Made by a program: the position numbers and the translations under genes. Positions 25,826 to 34,459 of a stretch of DNA of 51,040 nt are shown one piece after another. Numbering within the stretch: the first letter of the stretch is position 1; every line of letters begins with the position of its first letter. This stretch comes from Pseudolabrys sp. Lineage in GTDB: Bacteria; Pseudomonadota; Alphaproteobacteria; Rhizobiales; Xanthobacteraceae. A model generated the notes under the pieces. That model worked only from the letters and a program-made list of their open reading frames with translations, did not search any database and was not told the DNA's origin. The stretch is taken from NCBI GenBank assembly GCA_030655215.1, contig JAURVZ010000006.1, forward strand, positions 1 through 51,040. The letters are read 5' to 3'.

Positions 25826-25980
25826 GGCCCGCGAACCGGCATTTTTCGCGGGAAGCAGGCTGCTCACCGCCTGCCTGCGACGCTTGCACCCGCTCGCCGA
25901 CCTTGTGCCGGATGACGGACCTCCCGTAACCTGATGCCAACAGGCGCGGACCTACGACGCCGTCACAGGGAGGATGACAC

Positions 25981-26955
25981 ATGAAGCGGTTTCTCGGCTT
26001 GATAACGGGCATTGCCGGCGCGCTGGCTTGCCTCACGGCCGTCGCCACGGCGCAAACGCCGGCTTACCCGACCAAGCCTGTGCATATCATTGTCGGCTAT
26101 CCGGCCGGCGGTTCCACCGACATCGTCGCCCGCCTGATCGGCAACTGGCTGAGCGCTAAGATGGGCCAGCAATTCGTTGTCGAGAACCGCCCGGGCGCCG
26201 GCAACAATATCGGTACCGAAGCCGTCGCCAAGGCGGCGCCCGATGGCTACACGATGCTGCTGATCAATCCGGCCAACACGATCAACGCCTCGCTATACAA
26301 GAAGCTCAATTTCAACTTCCTCAAGGACATCGACCCGATCGCCAATGTGATCGAAGTGCCGAACGTCATGGAAGTAAACCCGGACGTGCCGGCCAAGACG
26401 GTGGCCGAATTCATTGCCTACGCAAAAGCCAATCCGGACAAGGTCAATGTCGCGTCGTCCGGCAATGGCACGTCAATCCATCTGTCCGGCGAACTGTTCA
26501 AGATGATGACCGGCCTGAAGCTGCAGCATGTGCCGTATAAGGGTTCGGCGCCGATGCTGACCGATCTGATCGGCGGGCAGGTGCAGGTGACCTTCGACAA
26601 TCTGCCGTCATCAATCGCCCATATCAAATCCGGCAAGCTGCGCGCGCTCGGTGTCTCGACCGCAAAGCGCGCGGCGGAATTGCCGGACGTGCCGACAATT
26701 TCGGAGACTGTGCCGGGTTACGAAGCGAGCGCCTTCTTCGGCTTCGGTTTCCCGAAGGGCACGCCGAAGGAAATCACCGATCGCGTGAACAAGGAAATCA
26801 ATGCGGCGATGCAGGACCCGGCGACACAAGCCAAGCTCAAGGACATGGGTGGCATTCTCGTCCCCGGTTCGCCGGATGACTTCCGCAAGTTCCTCGAGGC
26901 GGAAACCGCGAAGTGGGAAAAGGTCGTCAACGCCGCCAAGCTGTCGGTGGAGTAA
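25981..26955 (+). CDS. Bug-family (TctC) periplasmic substrate-binding protein
   Basis: 324 residues with a signal peptide ending VATAQT, then PAYPTKPVHIIVGYPAGGSTDIVAR, NRPGAGNNIGTEAVAKAAPDGYT and YKGSAPMLTDLIGGQVQ: all the hallmarks of a tripartite tricarboxylate transporter receptor. The ATG 25981 follows a strong GGGAGG site. No hydrophobic transporter gene is in the same operon. The tctB-tctA pair lies 1.2 kb further on the same strand, past an oppositely oriented histidine kinase gene, so this receptor may feed it. The ligand is unknown. Confidence 0.92.
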   Translation: MKRFLGLITGIAGALACLTAVATAQTPAYPTKPVHIIVGYPAGGSTDIVARLIGNWLSAKMGQQFVVENRPGAGNNIGTEAVAKAAPDGYTMLLINPANTINASLYKKLNFNFLKDIDPIANVIEVPNVMEVNPDVPAKTVAEFIAYAKANPDKVNVASSGNGTSIHLSGELFKMMTGLKLQHVPYKGSAPMLTDLIGGQVQVTFDNLPSSIAHIKSGKLRALGVSTAKRAAELPDVPTISETVPGYEASAFFGFGFPKGTPKEITDRVNKEINAAMQDPATQAKLKDMGGILVPGSPDDFRKFLEAETAKWEKVVNAAKLSVE

Positions 26956-26965
26956 CGCCTCTCGA

Positions 26966-27712
26966 TCAGGCCGCGGCCGGCGCCTCCAGCGCCGACTGCG
27001 GCACGTCGAGCCGGTACACGAAGCCGTCCGGCGCGTAAGTCATCTCGACTTTGCCATGCAGTTCTTCGGCAAGGCGGCCGATCAGCCGCGTGCCGAAGCT
27101 GCGCGTGGTCGGCTCCGTGGTCGCGGGGCCACCGGTTTCGGTCCAGCTCATCTGCAATCGGGGCGGGGTGCCTTCGACCGATGACGCGATCTCGATGCGG
27201 CCGGTCTTGTTCGACAGCGCGCCGTGCTTGACCGCATTTGTGCACAACTCATTCAGCGACATGCTGAGCGACAGCACCGCAGCGGCGCCGACGTCGATCT
27301 CCTTACCGGTGATGGTGAAGCGTGAATCCTGACTGCGATCGAAAGGCTCGACCGCCGCCTGGATAATGTCGGTCAGGTTCGCGCCGGTGGTCTGCGACTT
27401 GAGCAGCAGGTCATGGGCACGGCCAAGTGCAACCAGGCGGAATTCCACTGCCGCGCTGCCTTGCTCCAGGCTTTCGGCGTTGCGCAGGCTTTGCGAGGTA
27501 ATAGCGATCACGGTCGCCAAAGTATTCTTGACGCGGTAATGTAGTTCCTCGAGCAACAGGCGCTGGAGTTTCTTGGCGGCCTCGTTTTCGGCGGCATGAA
27601 TGCCGGCTTCAGTCAGCAGGCGCGCAGCGTCGATGCCGGCTTGTGCCAGCAGTAAACGAAGGCCGGCGTTCTCGGTCGCCAACGGATTTTCCGAGGGGCC
27701 ATCGCTCGCCAT
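26966..27712 (-). CDS. HWE-family sensor histidine kinase without a visible sensor domain
   Basis: About 248 residues from ATG 27712; an upstream extension to 27961 has no family character. The phospho-acceptor is His58 in ELHYRVKNTLATV. The N-box LNELCTNAVKHGAL, the WTETGGP motif (W-x-E) and FGTRLIGRL identify the HWE class found mainly in alphaproteobacteria. The N-terminal 50 residues are one alpha-helical stretch, with no PAS, GAF or membrane segment, so input must come from elsewhere. No response regulator is adjacent. It is convergent with the Bug receptor (10 bp apart) and divergent from tctBA. A role in tctBA or general-stress control is speculation. Confidence 0.85.
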   Translation of the reverse strand: MASDGPSENPLATENAGLRLLLAQAGIDAARLLTEAGIHAAENEAAKKLQRLLLEELHYRVKNTLATVIAITSQSLRNAESLEQGSAAVEFRLVALGRAHDLLLKSQTTGANLTDIIQAAVEPFDRSQDSRFTITGKEIDVGAAAVLSLSMSLNELCTNAVKHGALSNKTGRIEIASSVEGTPPRLQMSWTETGGPATTEPTTRSFGTRLIGRLAEELHGKVEMTYAPDGFVYRLDVPQSALEAPAAA

Positions 27713-28188
27713 GGTTGCTTTCAGTGGGGCGGACGACAGGTTGTCTAACTTGCCCCAATGTCGGGTAGTGTACACTAGGCGTCCGGCCACGGGGGCATAT
27801 ATTTTGTCCAGCAAATGCTGGGTTTCTGGCTGGCCTGCCGCGCTTCTCCTGTATTCCGCGTGGCTGCGCGGGCCGCGAGTGTCAGGTTGACGGCTGCCGC
27901 ATTTGGCGAGCCTTGATGCACACATGCGGCTGGCGTTCTGAACACGGAAGAGCGATCGCACGTTCGCTAAGCAGAATTTGCGACAGGGTGCCCGATGTTT
28001 ACACTTATAAACCCGCTCTGGTTGATTGCCGCGGGCCGCGTATTCGTCCTAAGCGTTTTGCGTCGAGGGGCCGGCCCGCCGTGCGGGCAACAATCCGTCG
28101 TTTCAGAGCCACTGCGCTTCCGGTGGGTGTGGTAGCTGTGCTAGGGATCGGGTTGGGCGAAGGCAGTTTAAGCTGAGGGAGTGAAATT
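27713..28188. other. 476-bp divergent intergenic region between the histidine kinase and tctB
   Basis: It should hold the promoters of both genes. Visible structure is the perfect 12-bp palindrome at 27766-27777 and a GTTTA/TAAAC inverted pair near 28000. Frames across it have no family signature. No RNA gene was recognised. Confidence 0.4.
27766..27777. promoter_or_regulatory. Perfect palindrome TAGTGTACACTA, candidate operator
   Basis: A 12-bp perfect palindrome 54 bp upstream of the histidine kinase start. Its size and symmetry fit a dimeric repressor site. No regulator can be assigned, and it could be chance. Confidence 0.3.
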
Positions 28189-28725
28189 ATGGCCGAGGGG
28201 GCAAAATCCTCCGCGACGGGGGGCGGGATTTTAGCGAAGATCCGCGGACCGCGCGATTTCTTTGGCGGCTTGGCATTGATCATAGTCGCTCTATTGGCGT
28301 TCTGGGCATCCAGCAACTTGCCAGGTCAGCAGGGCTTCGCCTTTGGTCCGGGCACCGGCCCGCGCATATTCGCCAGCGTCTTGCTGTTCATCGGCCTCAT
28401 CATTGCCGGAACCGGCCTGATCGTTAAAGGCCCGCCGCTCGACACCTTCGCGATCCGCGGCCCGGCTTACGTCATGTTGGCGATTCTGATTTTCGCCGGC
28501 ACGATCCGCGGCATTCGCCTCGACCTCGCGGGAATCCCGATCCGCATTCCCGCCTTCGGCATGGTGTTCGCAACTTTCGTCTCCTTCATGGTGTCGCTGT
28601 TCGGTTCAAAAGAATTTCGCTTGGTTGAAAGCCTGATCGCAGCGGTCGGCATGACCATCTTCTGCGTCGTGCTGTTCGTGTATCTGCTGGGGCTCCCGTT
28701 CCAGCTTTGGCCCATGTTTTTCTAA
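28189..28725 (+). CDS. tctB: TctB family subunit of a tripartite tricarboxylate transporter
   Basis: 178 residues with four predicted transmembrane helices. The first is GGLALIIVALLAFWASSNLPGQ-like, with the TctB hallmark of small-residue helices, and the last is FCVVLFVYLLGLPFQLWP. TctB is the small membrane subunit that pairs with TctA and a periplasmic TctC-type receptor for sodium-coupled carboxylate uptake. The gene is 12 bp upstream of tctA, so they are co-transcribed. No tctC in the same operon. Confidence 0.9.
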   Translation: MAEGAKSSATGGGILAKIRGPRDFFGGLALIIVALLAFWASSNLPGQQGFAFGPGTGPRIFASVLLFIGLIIAGTGLIVKGPPLDTFAIRGPAYVMLAILIFAGTIRGIRLDLAGIPIRIPAFGMVFATFVSFMVSLFGSKEFRLVESLIAAVGMTIFCVVLFVYLLGLPFQLWPMFF

Positions 28726-28737
28726 GCGAGAGCGACA

Positions 28738-30243
28738 ATGTCTGATCTCCTTGCCAATCTCGCGCTCGGCTTTTCGGTCGCCGCAGCTCCCATGAACATC
28801 GCCTTCTGCCTGCTCGGCGCGCTTGTCGGCACGCTGGTCGGTGTTCTTCCCGGCATCGGCACGGTGGCCACCGTCGCCATGCTGCTGCCGATCACCTTCG
28901 GTCTGCCGCCGGTCGGCGCGCTGATCATGCTCGCCGGCTTCTATTACGGCGCGCAGTACGGCGGTTCGACCACGTCGATCCTGGTCAACATTCCGGGCGA
29001 AGCTTCATCCGTCGTTACCTGTCTCGACGGCCATCAGATGGCGAAGAACGGCCGCGCCGGCGCGGCGCTGTCGATCGCCGCCATTGGTTCGTTCTTTGCC
29101 GGTTGCGTTGCCACCGTGCTGGTGGCCGCCCTCGGCGCGCCGCTGACATCGCTGGCCTTGCTGTTCGGCCCGGCCGAATATTTCGCGCTGATGGTGCTCG
29201 GCCTGATCTTCGCGGTCGTGCTGGCCAAGGGTTCGATCCTCAAGGCGGTTGCCATGATCATCCTCGGCCTGCTGCTGTCGATGGTTGGTTCCGATCTGGA
29301 AACCGGCGCCGGCCGCATGACCTTCGATATCGCCGAACTGTCGGACGGCATCGGCTTCGCCAACGTCGCGATGGGCCTGTTCGGCTTTGCCGAGATCATC
29401 CGCAACTTGGAAATGTCGTCGGAGAGCCGTGACATCATCAATGCCAAGGTTTCGGGATTGATGCCGACGCGCAAGGATCTCATCGACTCGTCGGGCGCCA
29501 TTGCCCGCGGCACGGTGCTTGGTTCGATCCTCGGCATTCTGCCCGGCGGCGGCGCACTGGTCGCGTCTTTCGCCGCCTACACCTTCGAGAAGCGCATCTC
29601 GAAGACCCCGAAAATGTTCGGCCACGGCGCCATCCAGGGCGTCGCCGCGCCGGAAGCCGCCAACAACGCCGCGGCGCAGACCTCATTCATTCCGCTGCTC
29701 ACCCTCGGCATCCCGCCAAACGCGGTGATGGCGCTGATGGTCGGCGCCATGACCATCCACGGCATCGTGCCGGGTCCGCAGGTCATGGTGAAGCAGCCGG
29801 AGCTGTTCTGGGGCATGATCGCTTCGATGTGGCTCGGCAACCTGATGCTGGTCATCATCAACCTGCCGCTGGTCGGCCTGTGGGTCAGCCTGCTGCGCGT
29901 GCCTTACCGGCTGCTGTTCCCCTCGATCATCGTGTTCTGCTGCATCGGCATCTTCTCGATCAACAACGCGCCCACCGACGTGCTGATTGCGGCTGTCTTC
30001 GGCCTGATCGGCTACTGGCTGGTCAAGCACGACTTCGAGCCGGCGCCGCTGGTTCTGGCTTTCGTGCTCGGCCCGTTGATGGAAGAAAACCTGCGCCGCG
30101 CCATGCTGATCGCGCGTGGCGACGCCACCGTGTTCCTGACGCGGCCGATCTCCGGCGTGCTGCTGGCGATTTCGCTGATCTTGTTGATCCTGGCCATGCT
30201 GCCCATGATCAGCAAGCGCCGCGACGAAGTCTTCGTCGAGTAG
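28738..30243 (+). CDS. tctA: TctA family large permease subunit
   Basis: 501 residues, normal length, about 12 transmembrane helices. Motifs: GTLVGVLPGIGTVATVAMLLP, YYGAQYGGSTTSILVNIPGE and LGSILGILPGGGALVASF (the two inverted-repeat LPGxG signatures of TctA). It forms the transport channel with TctB. The gene is followed by a strong hairpin at 30271-30300. The substrate is presumably a di- or tricarboxylate but cannot be fixed. Confidence 0.95.
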   Translation: MSDLLANLALGFSVAAAPMNIAFCLLGALVGTLVGVLPGIGTVATVAMLLPITFGLPPVGALIMLAGFYYGAQYGGSTTSILVNIPGEASSVVTCLDGHQMAKNGRAGAALSIAAIGSFFAGCVATVLVAALGAPLTSLALLFGPAEYFALMVLGLIFAVVLAKGSILKAVAMIILGLLLSMVGSDLETGAGRMTFDIAELSDGIGFANVAMGLFGFAEIIRNLEMSSESRDIINAKVSGLMPTRKDLIDSSGAIARGTVLGSILGILPGGGALVASFAAYTFEKRISKTPKMFGHGAIQGVAAPEAANNAAAQTSFIPLLTLGIPPNAVMALMVGAMTIHGIVPGPQVMVKQPELFWGMIASMWLGNLMLVIINLPLVGLWVSLLRVPYRLLFPSIIVFCCIGIFSINNAPTDVLIAAVFGLIGYWLVKHDFEPAPLVLAFVLGPLMEENLRRAMLIARGDATVFLTRPISGVLLAISLILLILAMLPMISKRRDEVFVE

Positions 30244-30270
30244 GGCGGCACCGTCATTGGCTGAAACACA

Positions 30271-30300
30271 AACGCCCGCCGGGACATCCCGGCGGGCGTT
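30271..30300 (+). terminator. Strong hairpin downstream of tctA
   Basis: AACGCCCGCCGGGA and TCCCGGCGGGCGTT form perfect 14-bp arms around a CA loop, 27 bp after the tctA stop. There is no long T run, so it is an I-shaped or Rho-assisted terminator rather than a classical one. Confidence 0.65.
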
Positions 30301-30373
30301 CTGCTGTGTGGCGCTTGACGCTGACAATCGATGAATTTAGCTAGAAGCGCACCGGCAAAAGACGGGTTCAACG

Positions 30374-31099
30374 ATGTCGCTCCTCGATCCGCTCATCGCG
30401 AAGCTTGGCTCGATTGGCCATTTGTCCGAGTCCGACCGCAATCTGCTGGCCGCGCTGCCCATCACCGTCAGAAATGTCGGGGCCAATCAGCCTGTGGTGC
30501 ACCAGGGCGACCTGCCCAAATCGAGCATCCTGGTCATCTCCGGTATCCTGTCGCGTTTCCAGGAATTGACCGATGGCGGCCGGCAACTCGTCTCATTCCA
30601 TCTGACCGGCGAAATGCCCGACCTGCATACGCTCTACATCCGGAAAATGGATCACTCGCTTGTCGCGTTGAAGGACTCTGTCATCGGCCACGTCCCGCAT
30701 GACGCAATCCACGCCGCCGTGTCGGCCTCCAGCTCCTTGATGGCGCTGCTCTGGCGCGCGACATTGATCGACGCGGCCATCTTCCGGCAATGGATGACCA
30801 ATAATGGCCGGCGCGGGCCGGCCGCCGGTACCGCACACTTGCTCTGCGAGATAGCGCTGCGCTCGAAAGTCGCCGGCGGGCTCTATGCCGACGGCGCGTG
30901 CGACATGCCGTTCAATCAACAGCAACTCGCCGACGCGCTCGGCATCAGCCTGGTGCACGCCAACCGGACGCTGAAGTCGCTGAAGGAGCGCGGCATTGCG
31001 CTCATCGAACGCGGCCGTCTGCGCGTTCTGGACTGGGAGGCGTTGCAGACGGCGGCCGGATTCGATCCGACCTATCTGCATCTCAAAGCCGACAGCTGA
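30374..31099 (+). CDS. Crp/Fnr family transcriptional regulator
   Basis: 241 residues. The N-terminal cyclic-nucleotide-binding-like beta-roll (about 30-120; QPVVHQGDLPKSSILVISG) is followed by the dimer helix and a C-terminal winged HTH of the HTH_Crp_2 type (FNQQQLADALGISLVHANRTLKSLKERG). The four-Cys signature of FNR is absent, and so is the full cAMP-binding E-x2-A-x5-RSA set, so the effector is unknown. This subtype is abundant in Bradyrhizobium-like genomes. The ATG at 30374 is used. The gene stands alone between the tctA hairpin and the small HTH-like gene. Confidence 0.9.
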   Translation: MSLLDPLIAKLGSIGHLSESDRNLLAALPITVRNVGANQPVVHQGDLPKSSILVISGILSRFQELTDGGRQLVSFHLTGEMPDLHTLYIRKMDHSLVALKDSVIGHVPHDAIHAAVSASSSLMALLWRATLIDAAIFRQWMTNNGRRGPAAGTAHLLCEIALRSKVAGGLYADGACDMPFNQQQLADALGISLVHANRTLKSLKERGIALIERGRLRVLDWEALQTAAGFDPTYLHLKADS

Positions 31100-31185
31100 C
31101 CGCACATTCCGGCGCGCCTGTATCAAATGATATGGCGCCCATATCTCCATATGTTACTTGACGCATGACCGCAGGGCGTCGGGCC

Positions 31186-31398
31186 ATGTCATCGCGAAAA
31201 AGCATCAACGTCGACGAATTCATCCGCGAGGCGCAACGCGGCACGTCAGCTATGCGGCTGGCTGTCCGCTACGGGATCTGCCTCAGTTCGGTGCGCAAGG
31301 TGGCCAAGGAAAACGGCGTCAAGCTGGCAACCAATAAAGAGCTGCGCCGCAAGAACGGACTGTCCGGCTCGACGCGATGGAGTCCACCGCCCCGATAA
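31186..31398 (+). CDS. Small HTH-like protein, 70 residues
   Basis: It begins MSSRKSINVDEFIREAQRG, then MRLAVRYGICLSSVRKVAKENGVKL, which looks like a helix-turn-helix of the recombinase/transposase type, and a basic tail. AGGGCG precedes ATG 31186; another ATG at 31165 has no ribosome site. It lies 86 bp after the Crp/Fnr gene on the same strand. I do not recognise a named family. It may be a small DNA-binding protein or the remnant of a larger one. Confidence 0.5.
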   Translation: MSSRKSINVDEFIREAQRGTSAMRLAVRYGICLSSVRKVAKENGVKLATNKELRRKNGLSGSTRWSPPPR

Positions 31399-31423
31399 AC
31401 GGGGAGGGACGTCCCGGCGGCGC

Positions 31424-32335
31424 TTACCGCCGGGGTGTCTCGGTGCTGCTGCTGCCGCCGCCACCGAACAGAATGCGCTGCGGGTTCTTCGCCAGATCAG
31501 CCACTGACTTGTCGATATTGCTGATGGCGCGGCTGAGATTATTGCCGACCGAGTTGACTTGCTTGTTGGCGGTGTCGGTCAGCTTGTTGATGCCTTCGCT
31601 GATCTCGGCGGTACGCTTGTCGAGGTTCTGCGCCAGCGTGCTCGCATCCTTCGTCACCAGGCTGACATCCTTGGTCACGACGCTGATGTCCTTGGCCAGC
31701 GCATTGGTGTCGGCCTTGAGCGAGATCGCCAGTTCGTTGAACGAACCGACCGCCGTCGCACCGCCTTCGACCAGCTTGTCGATCTTGTCGCCATTGCGTG
31801 CCAGTGCGGCGGTGAAGCTCTCCAGGTTCTTGATCGTGTTGCGGATCGACTCCTGGTTCTCCGCAATCAGCGCATCGGCGCGACCCAGCGTTTCGCGTAC
31901 GGCGGTCGACATATCGGTGCCCGCATTCGGATCGGCCTTCAGCGTGAGGAAACCTTCTTCCTTCCTGGTCAAAGGCTGCGCCGAGGCCAACTGGCCCTTC
32001 AACGACACCGAGGCAATGCCGGTGAGGCCGGCATATTCCAGGCTGACGCGCGTATCGGCGCGCACCGGCGTGGTCTTGTTGATGGCGAGAATGGCGGCAA
32101 CCTGCGCCGGATTGTCCGTCAGTCGCATGTCGATCACATCGCCGACGCGAATGCCGTTGAACAACACCGGTCCGCCGACGCGCAAACCCGACACCGAGCC
32201 CTCAAAGATCACCCGGTAGGAGGCGGTCTCCTTGTTGCCGGAGTTGTTATAGAGCCAGTAGACGAAGCCGAACGCGCCCGCGACCACCACGAACGTGAAC
32301 AACCCGATCAATGTGTATTTTGCTCTGTCTTCCAT
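31424..32335 (-). CDS. mlaD: MlaD family (MCE domain) lipid-transport protein
   Basis: 303 residues. A single N-terminal transmembrane helix (about 10-28) is followed by an MCE domain (YRVIFEGSVSGLRVGGPVLFNGIRVG, about 40-120). The long alpha-helical region after it has Asp/Lys/Thr-rich heptads, consistent with the tube-forming helices of MCE proteins. It is the membrane-anchored substrate-binding part of an ABC lipid transporter between inner and outer membrane. It is the last gene of a three-gene operon; the C-terminus is a Gly/Ser/Arg tail. Confidence 0.92.
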   Translation of the reverse strand: MEDRAKYTLIGLFTFVVVAGAFGFVYWLYNNSGNKETASYRVIFEGSVSGLRVGGPVLFNGIRVGDVIDMRLTDNPAQVAAILAINKTTPVRADTRVSLEYAGLTGIASVSLKGQLASAQPLTRKEEGFLTLKADPNAGTDMSTAVRETLGRADALIAENQESIRNTIKNLESFTAALARNGDKIDKLVEGGATAVGSFNELAISLKADTNALAKDISVVTKDVSLVTKDASTLAQNLDKRTAEISEGINKLTDTANKQVNSVGNNLSRAISNIDKSVADLAKNPQRILFGGGGSSSTETPRR

Positions 32336-32360
32336 AGCCCAACTCCAACCGACTTATTTT

Positions 32361-33146
32361 CTAGCCTTTGACCGGGATATGCCAGTCATCATGTGCGCGC
32401 ACACCGTGGAAATACGATTTCAGCCACGGATGTTCCGACGCCAGCATTTTTTCCATCGTGCCGCATTCGACGATCTTGCCTTCGCCGAGCACCGCGATGC
32501 GGTCGCAGGTGCGGTGCAAGCTATCGAGATCGTGCGTCACCATGAAGATCGAGACGCCGAGCGTTTCCTGCAGCGTCATGATCAGTTCATCGAAGTCGGC
32601 GGCGCTGATCGGATCGAGGCCCGAGGTCGGTTCGTCGAGAAACAGGATTTCCGGATCGAGCGCCAGTGCGCGCGCCAGCGCCACGCGCTTGATCATGCCG
32701 CCCGACAGTTCGGACGGATAGTTGCGGTAAACGTCGGGCTTGAGGCCGACCATTTCCAATTTGGCGATCGCGATCTCGGTGGTCAGCTTCTGCGACAGGC
32801 CGAGATATTCGCGGATCGGAAACTCGACATTCTTGCCGGACGTCAATGAAGAGAACAGGGCGCCTTGCTGGAACATGACGCCCCAGCGGCGATCGACGGC
32901 CTGCTTGGCTTCATGGTCGGCGGTGTCGAGATCAACGCCCAGCACTTCGATCGTGCCTTCGCGCTTCGGCAACAGGCCGACAATGGTGCGCGTCAGTACG
33001 GATTTGCCGGCGCCGGAAGCGCCGACGAAACCGAGGATCTCGCCATGCAGCAGGTCGAGATGGATGCCGTTGAGGATCTTGCGGGTGCCGAGCTGCACCA
33101 CAACATCCTTGACCCTGATCACCGGTTCGCCCGTCGCGATCGTCAT
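32361..33146 (-). CDS. mlaF: MlaF-type ABC transporter ATP-binding protein
   Basis: 261 residues. Walker A is GASGAGKS (42-49), the signature LSGGMIKRVALARAL, and Walker B EILFLDEPTSGLDP, followed by the H-loop MVTHDLDS. The LSGGM variant is typical of the Mla/Ttg2A group. It energises the MlaE permease and lies 3 bp after mlaE and 25 bp before mlaD, so one operon. Length and motifs are complete. Confidence 0.95.
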   Translation of the reverse strand: MTIATGEPVIRVKDVVVQLGTRKILNGIHLDLLHGEILGFVGASGAGKSVLTRTIVGLLPKREGTIEVLGVDLDTADHEAKQAVDRRWGVMFQQGALFSSLTSGKNVEFPIREYLGLSQKLTTEIAIAKLEMVGLKPDVYRNYPSELSGGMIKRVALARALALDPEILFLDEPTSGLDPISAADFDELIMTLQETLGVSIFMVTHDLDSLHRTCDRIAVLGEGKIVECGTMEKMLASEHPWLKSYFHGVRAHDDWHIPVKG

Positions 33147-33149
33147 GCT

Positions 33150-34334
33150 CTACACTCCGATCGAGGCAAAGAAGATGGCAAAGGCGCCATCGAGCACGAT
33201 GACCAGGAAGATCGACTTCACCACCGAGTCGGTGGTCTTGGCGCCGAGCGACTCGGCGCTGCCTTTGACCTGCAGGCCTTCGACACAAGCCACGAGTCCG
33301 ATAACAATGGCCATGAACGGCGCCTTGATCATGCCGACGGCGAAGCTCTTCACCGAAATCGAGTCGTGAAGGCGCGCCAGGAACACCTGCGGATCGATGC
33401 CGCCATACAGCCAGGCGACCATGCCGCCGCCATATAAAGCCGCCATCGAGCCGAGGAACGTCAGGATCGGCACAGTGATCATCAGCGCGGCGATGCGCGG
33501 CAGGATCAGCACCTCGACCGGATCGAAGCCCATCGTCTGAAGAGCGTCGACTTCCTCGCGCATCTTCATTGAGCCGAGTTCGGCGGTGTAGGCCGAGCCG
33601 GAGCGGCCGGCCACCATGATGCAGACGATCAGCACGCCAACCTCACGCAGCACCAGCACGCCGACCATGTCGACGACATAGATGTCGGCGCCGAAGGTGC
33701 GGAAGTGGAAGATGCCCTGTTGCGCCAGGATGGCGCCGATCAACAGCGTGATCAGCAGGATGATCGGCACCGCATTCCAGCCGACGCGCTCAAGGTGGTT
33801 GACCATCGAGGTGAAGCGGAAGCTGTGCGGCTTCACCAGAACGCGAAGGCTGGCCACGACCAGCGAGCCGGCCATTTGCGAGAACAGCAGGGTGTCGGCC
33901 CACACGGCGCCCATCGTGCGGCCGACGCTTTCCAGCGTCGCCATGATCGAGTTGGAGCGGCGCGGCAGCGGCGTCAGCTTCTGGACGCCGGACTGCACCT
34001 TGGCGAACAGACGGCCGTCGGCCTCCGACAGACCGACGATCTCGGTCTCCGCGCCGCGGCTGCGCCAGATGCGCATGGTGCGTTCGACCAGCCAGACGCC
34101 ATACGTGTCGAAGTCATCGACCTTGCTGACGTCGATGACAACGCGGCGCACCGCTGCATTGCTGCGCGCTGCGTCTTCCACGATCGGCTCGAGCGCGCGG
34201 GCATGTTTCGCTATCCAGTGCCCCGCGGCGGTCAGGTTGAGACCGCCATCGCTCACTGGGCCGTTGATCAGAGTACCCGCCGCCGCCAACAAACTCTCCC
34301 GTGTCTTCGACTGCCGGTCGAAAAGCCATGGCAT
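33150..34334 (-). CDS. mlaE: MlaE-type permease with an N-terminal STAS domain
   Basis: 394 residues. Residues 1 to about 125 are a STAS (MlaB-like) domain (LNLTAAGHWIAKHARALEPIV; RRVVIDVSKVDDFDTYGVWLVE). The rest is the MlaE permease with five or so helices and the conserved VLVLREVGVLIVCIMVAGRSGSA and ELGSMKMREEVDALQTMG. The STAS domain is fused here instead of being a separate MlaB. It is the first gene of the operon; the upstream DNA carries GTAAAC and GTTAAC palindromes. No mlaC-like or auxiliary-lipoprotein gene follows mlaD. Confidence 0.93.
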   Translation of the reverse strand: MPWLFDRQSKTRESLLAAAGTLINGPVSDGGLNLTAAGHWIAKHARALEPIVEDAARSNAAVRRVVIDVSKVDDFDTYGVWLVERTMRIWRSRGAETEIVGLSEADGRLFAKVQSGVQKLTPLPRRSNSIMATLESVGRTMGAVWADTLLFSQMAGSLVVASLRVLVKPHSFRFTSMVNHLERVGWNAVPIILLITLLIGAILAQQGIFHFRTFGADIYVVDMVGVLVLREVGVLIVCIMVAGRSGSAYTAELGSMKMREEVDALQTMGFDPVEVLILPRIAALMITVPILTFLGSMAALYGGGMVAWLYGGIDPQVFLARLHDSISVKSFAVGMIKAPFMAIVIGLVACVEGLQVKGSAESLGAKTTDSVVKSIFLVIVLDGAFAIFFASIGV

Positions 34335-34390
34335 GTCGCGCAGCCGGGTGACCCGGACGCCGATACGAAAGGTAATTCATTGTTAATAAA

Positions 34391-34431
34391 GGTAAACCGC
34401 GTTTACCTTTTACGGTTAACGCCGGTTAACC
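34391..34431. promoter_or_regulatory. Two inverted repeats upstream of mlaE (GGTAAAC-N3-GTTTACC and GTTAAC palindrome)
   Basis: GGTAAAC (34391-34397) and GTTTACC (34401-34407) are perfect 7-bp arms. GGTTAAC-GCC-GGTTAACC (34414-34431) contains TTAA-N6-TTAA, one base short of the CtrA spacing. They lie 60-100 bp upstream of mlaE (minus) and just beyond the coiled-coil gene's 3' end. They resemble CtrA half-sites; binding is not shown. Confidence 0.4.
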
Positions 34432-34459
34432 AATGGAACTTCGGCGTGCACAGAGAAGT

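Noticed and set aside
25626..26048. 140-residue minus frame across the tmRNA (also plus frames at 25562 and 25707)
   Set aside because: The region is fully explained by the tmRNA acceptor and coding pieces, and the frames have no protein family signature.
34114..34380. 88-residue minus frame over the mlaE start
   Set aside because: Different frame from the STAS-permease, no similarity, and mlaE has its own ATG at 34334.
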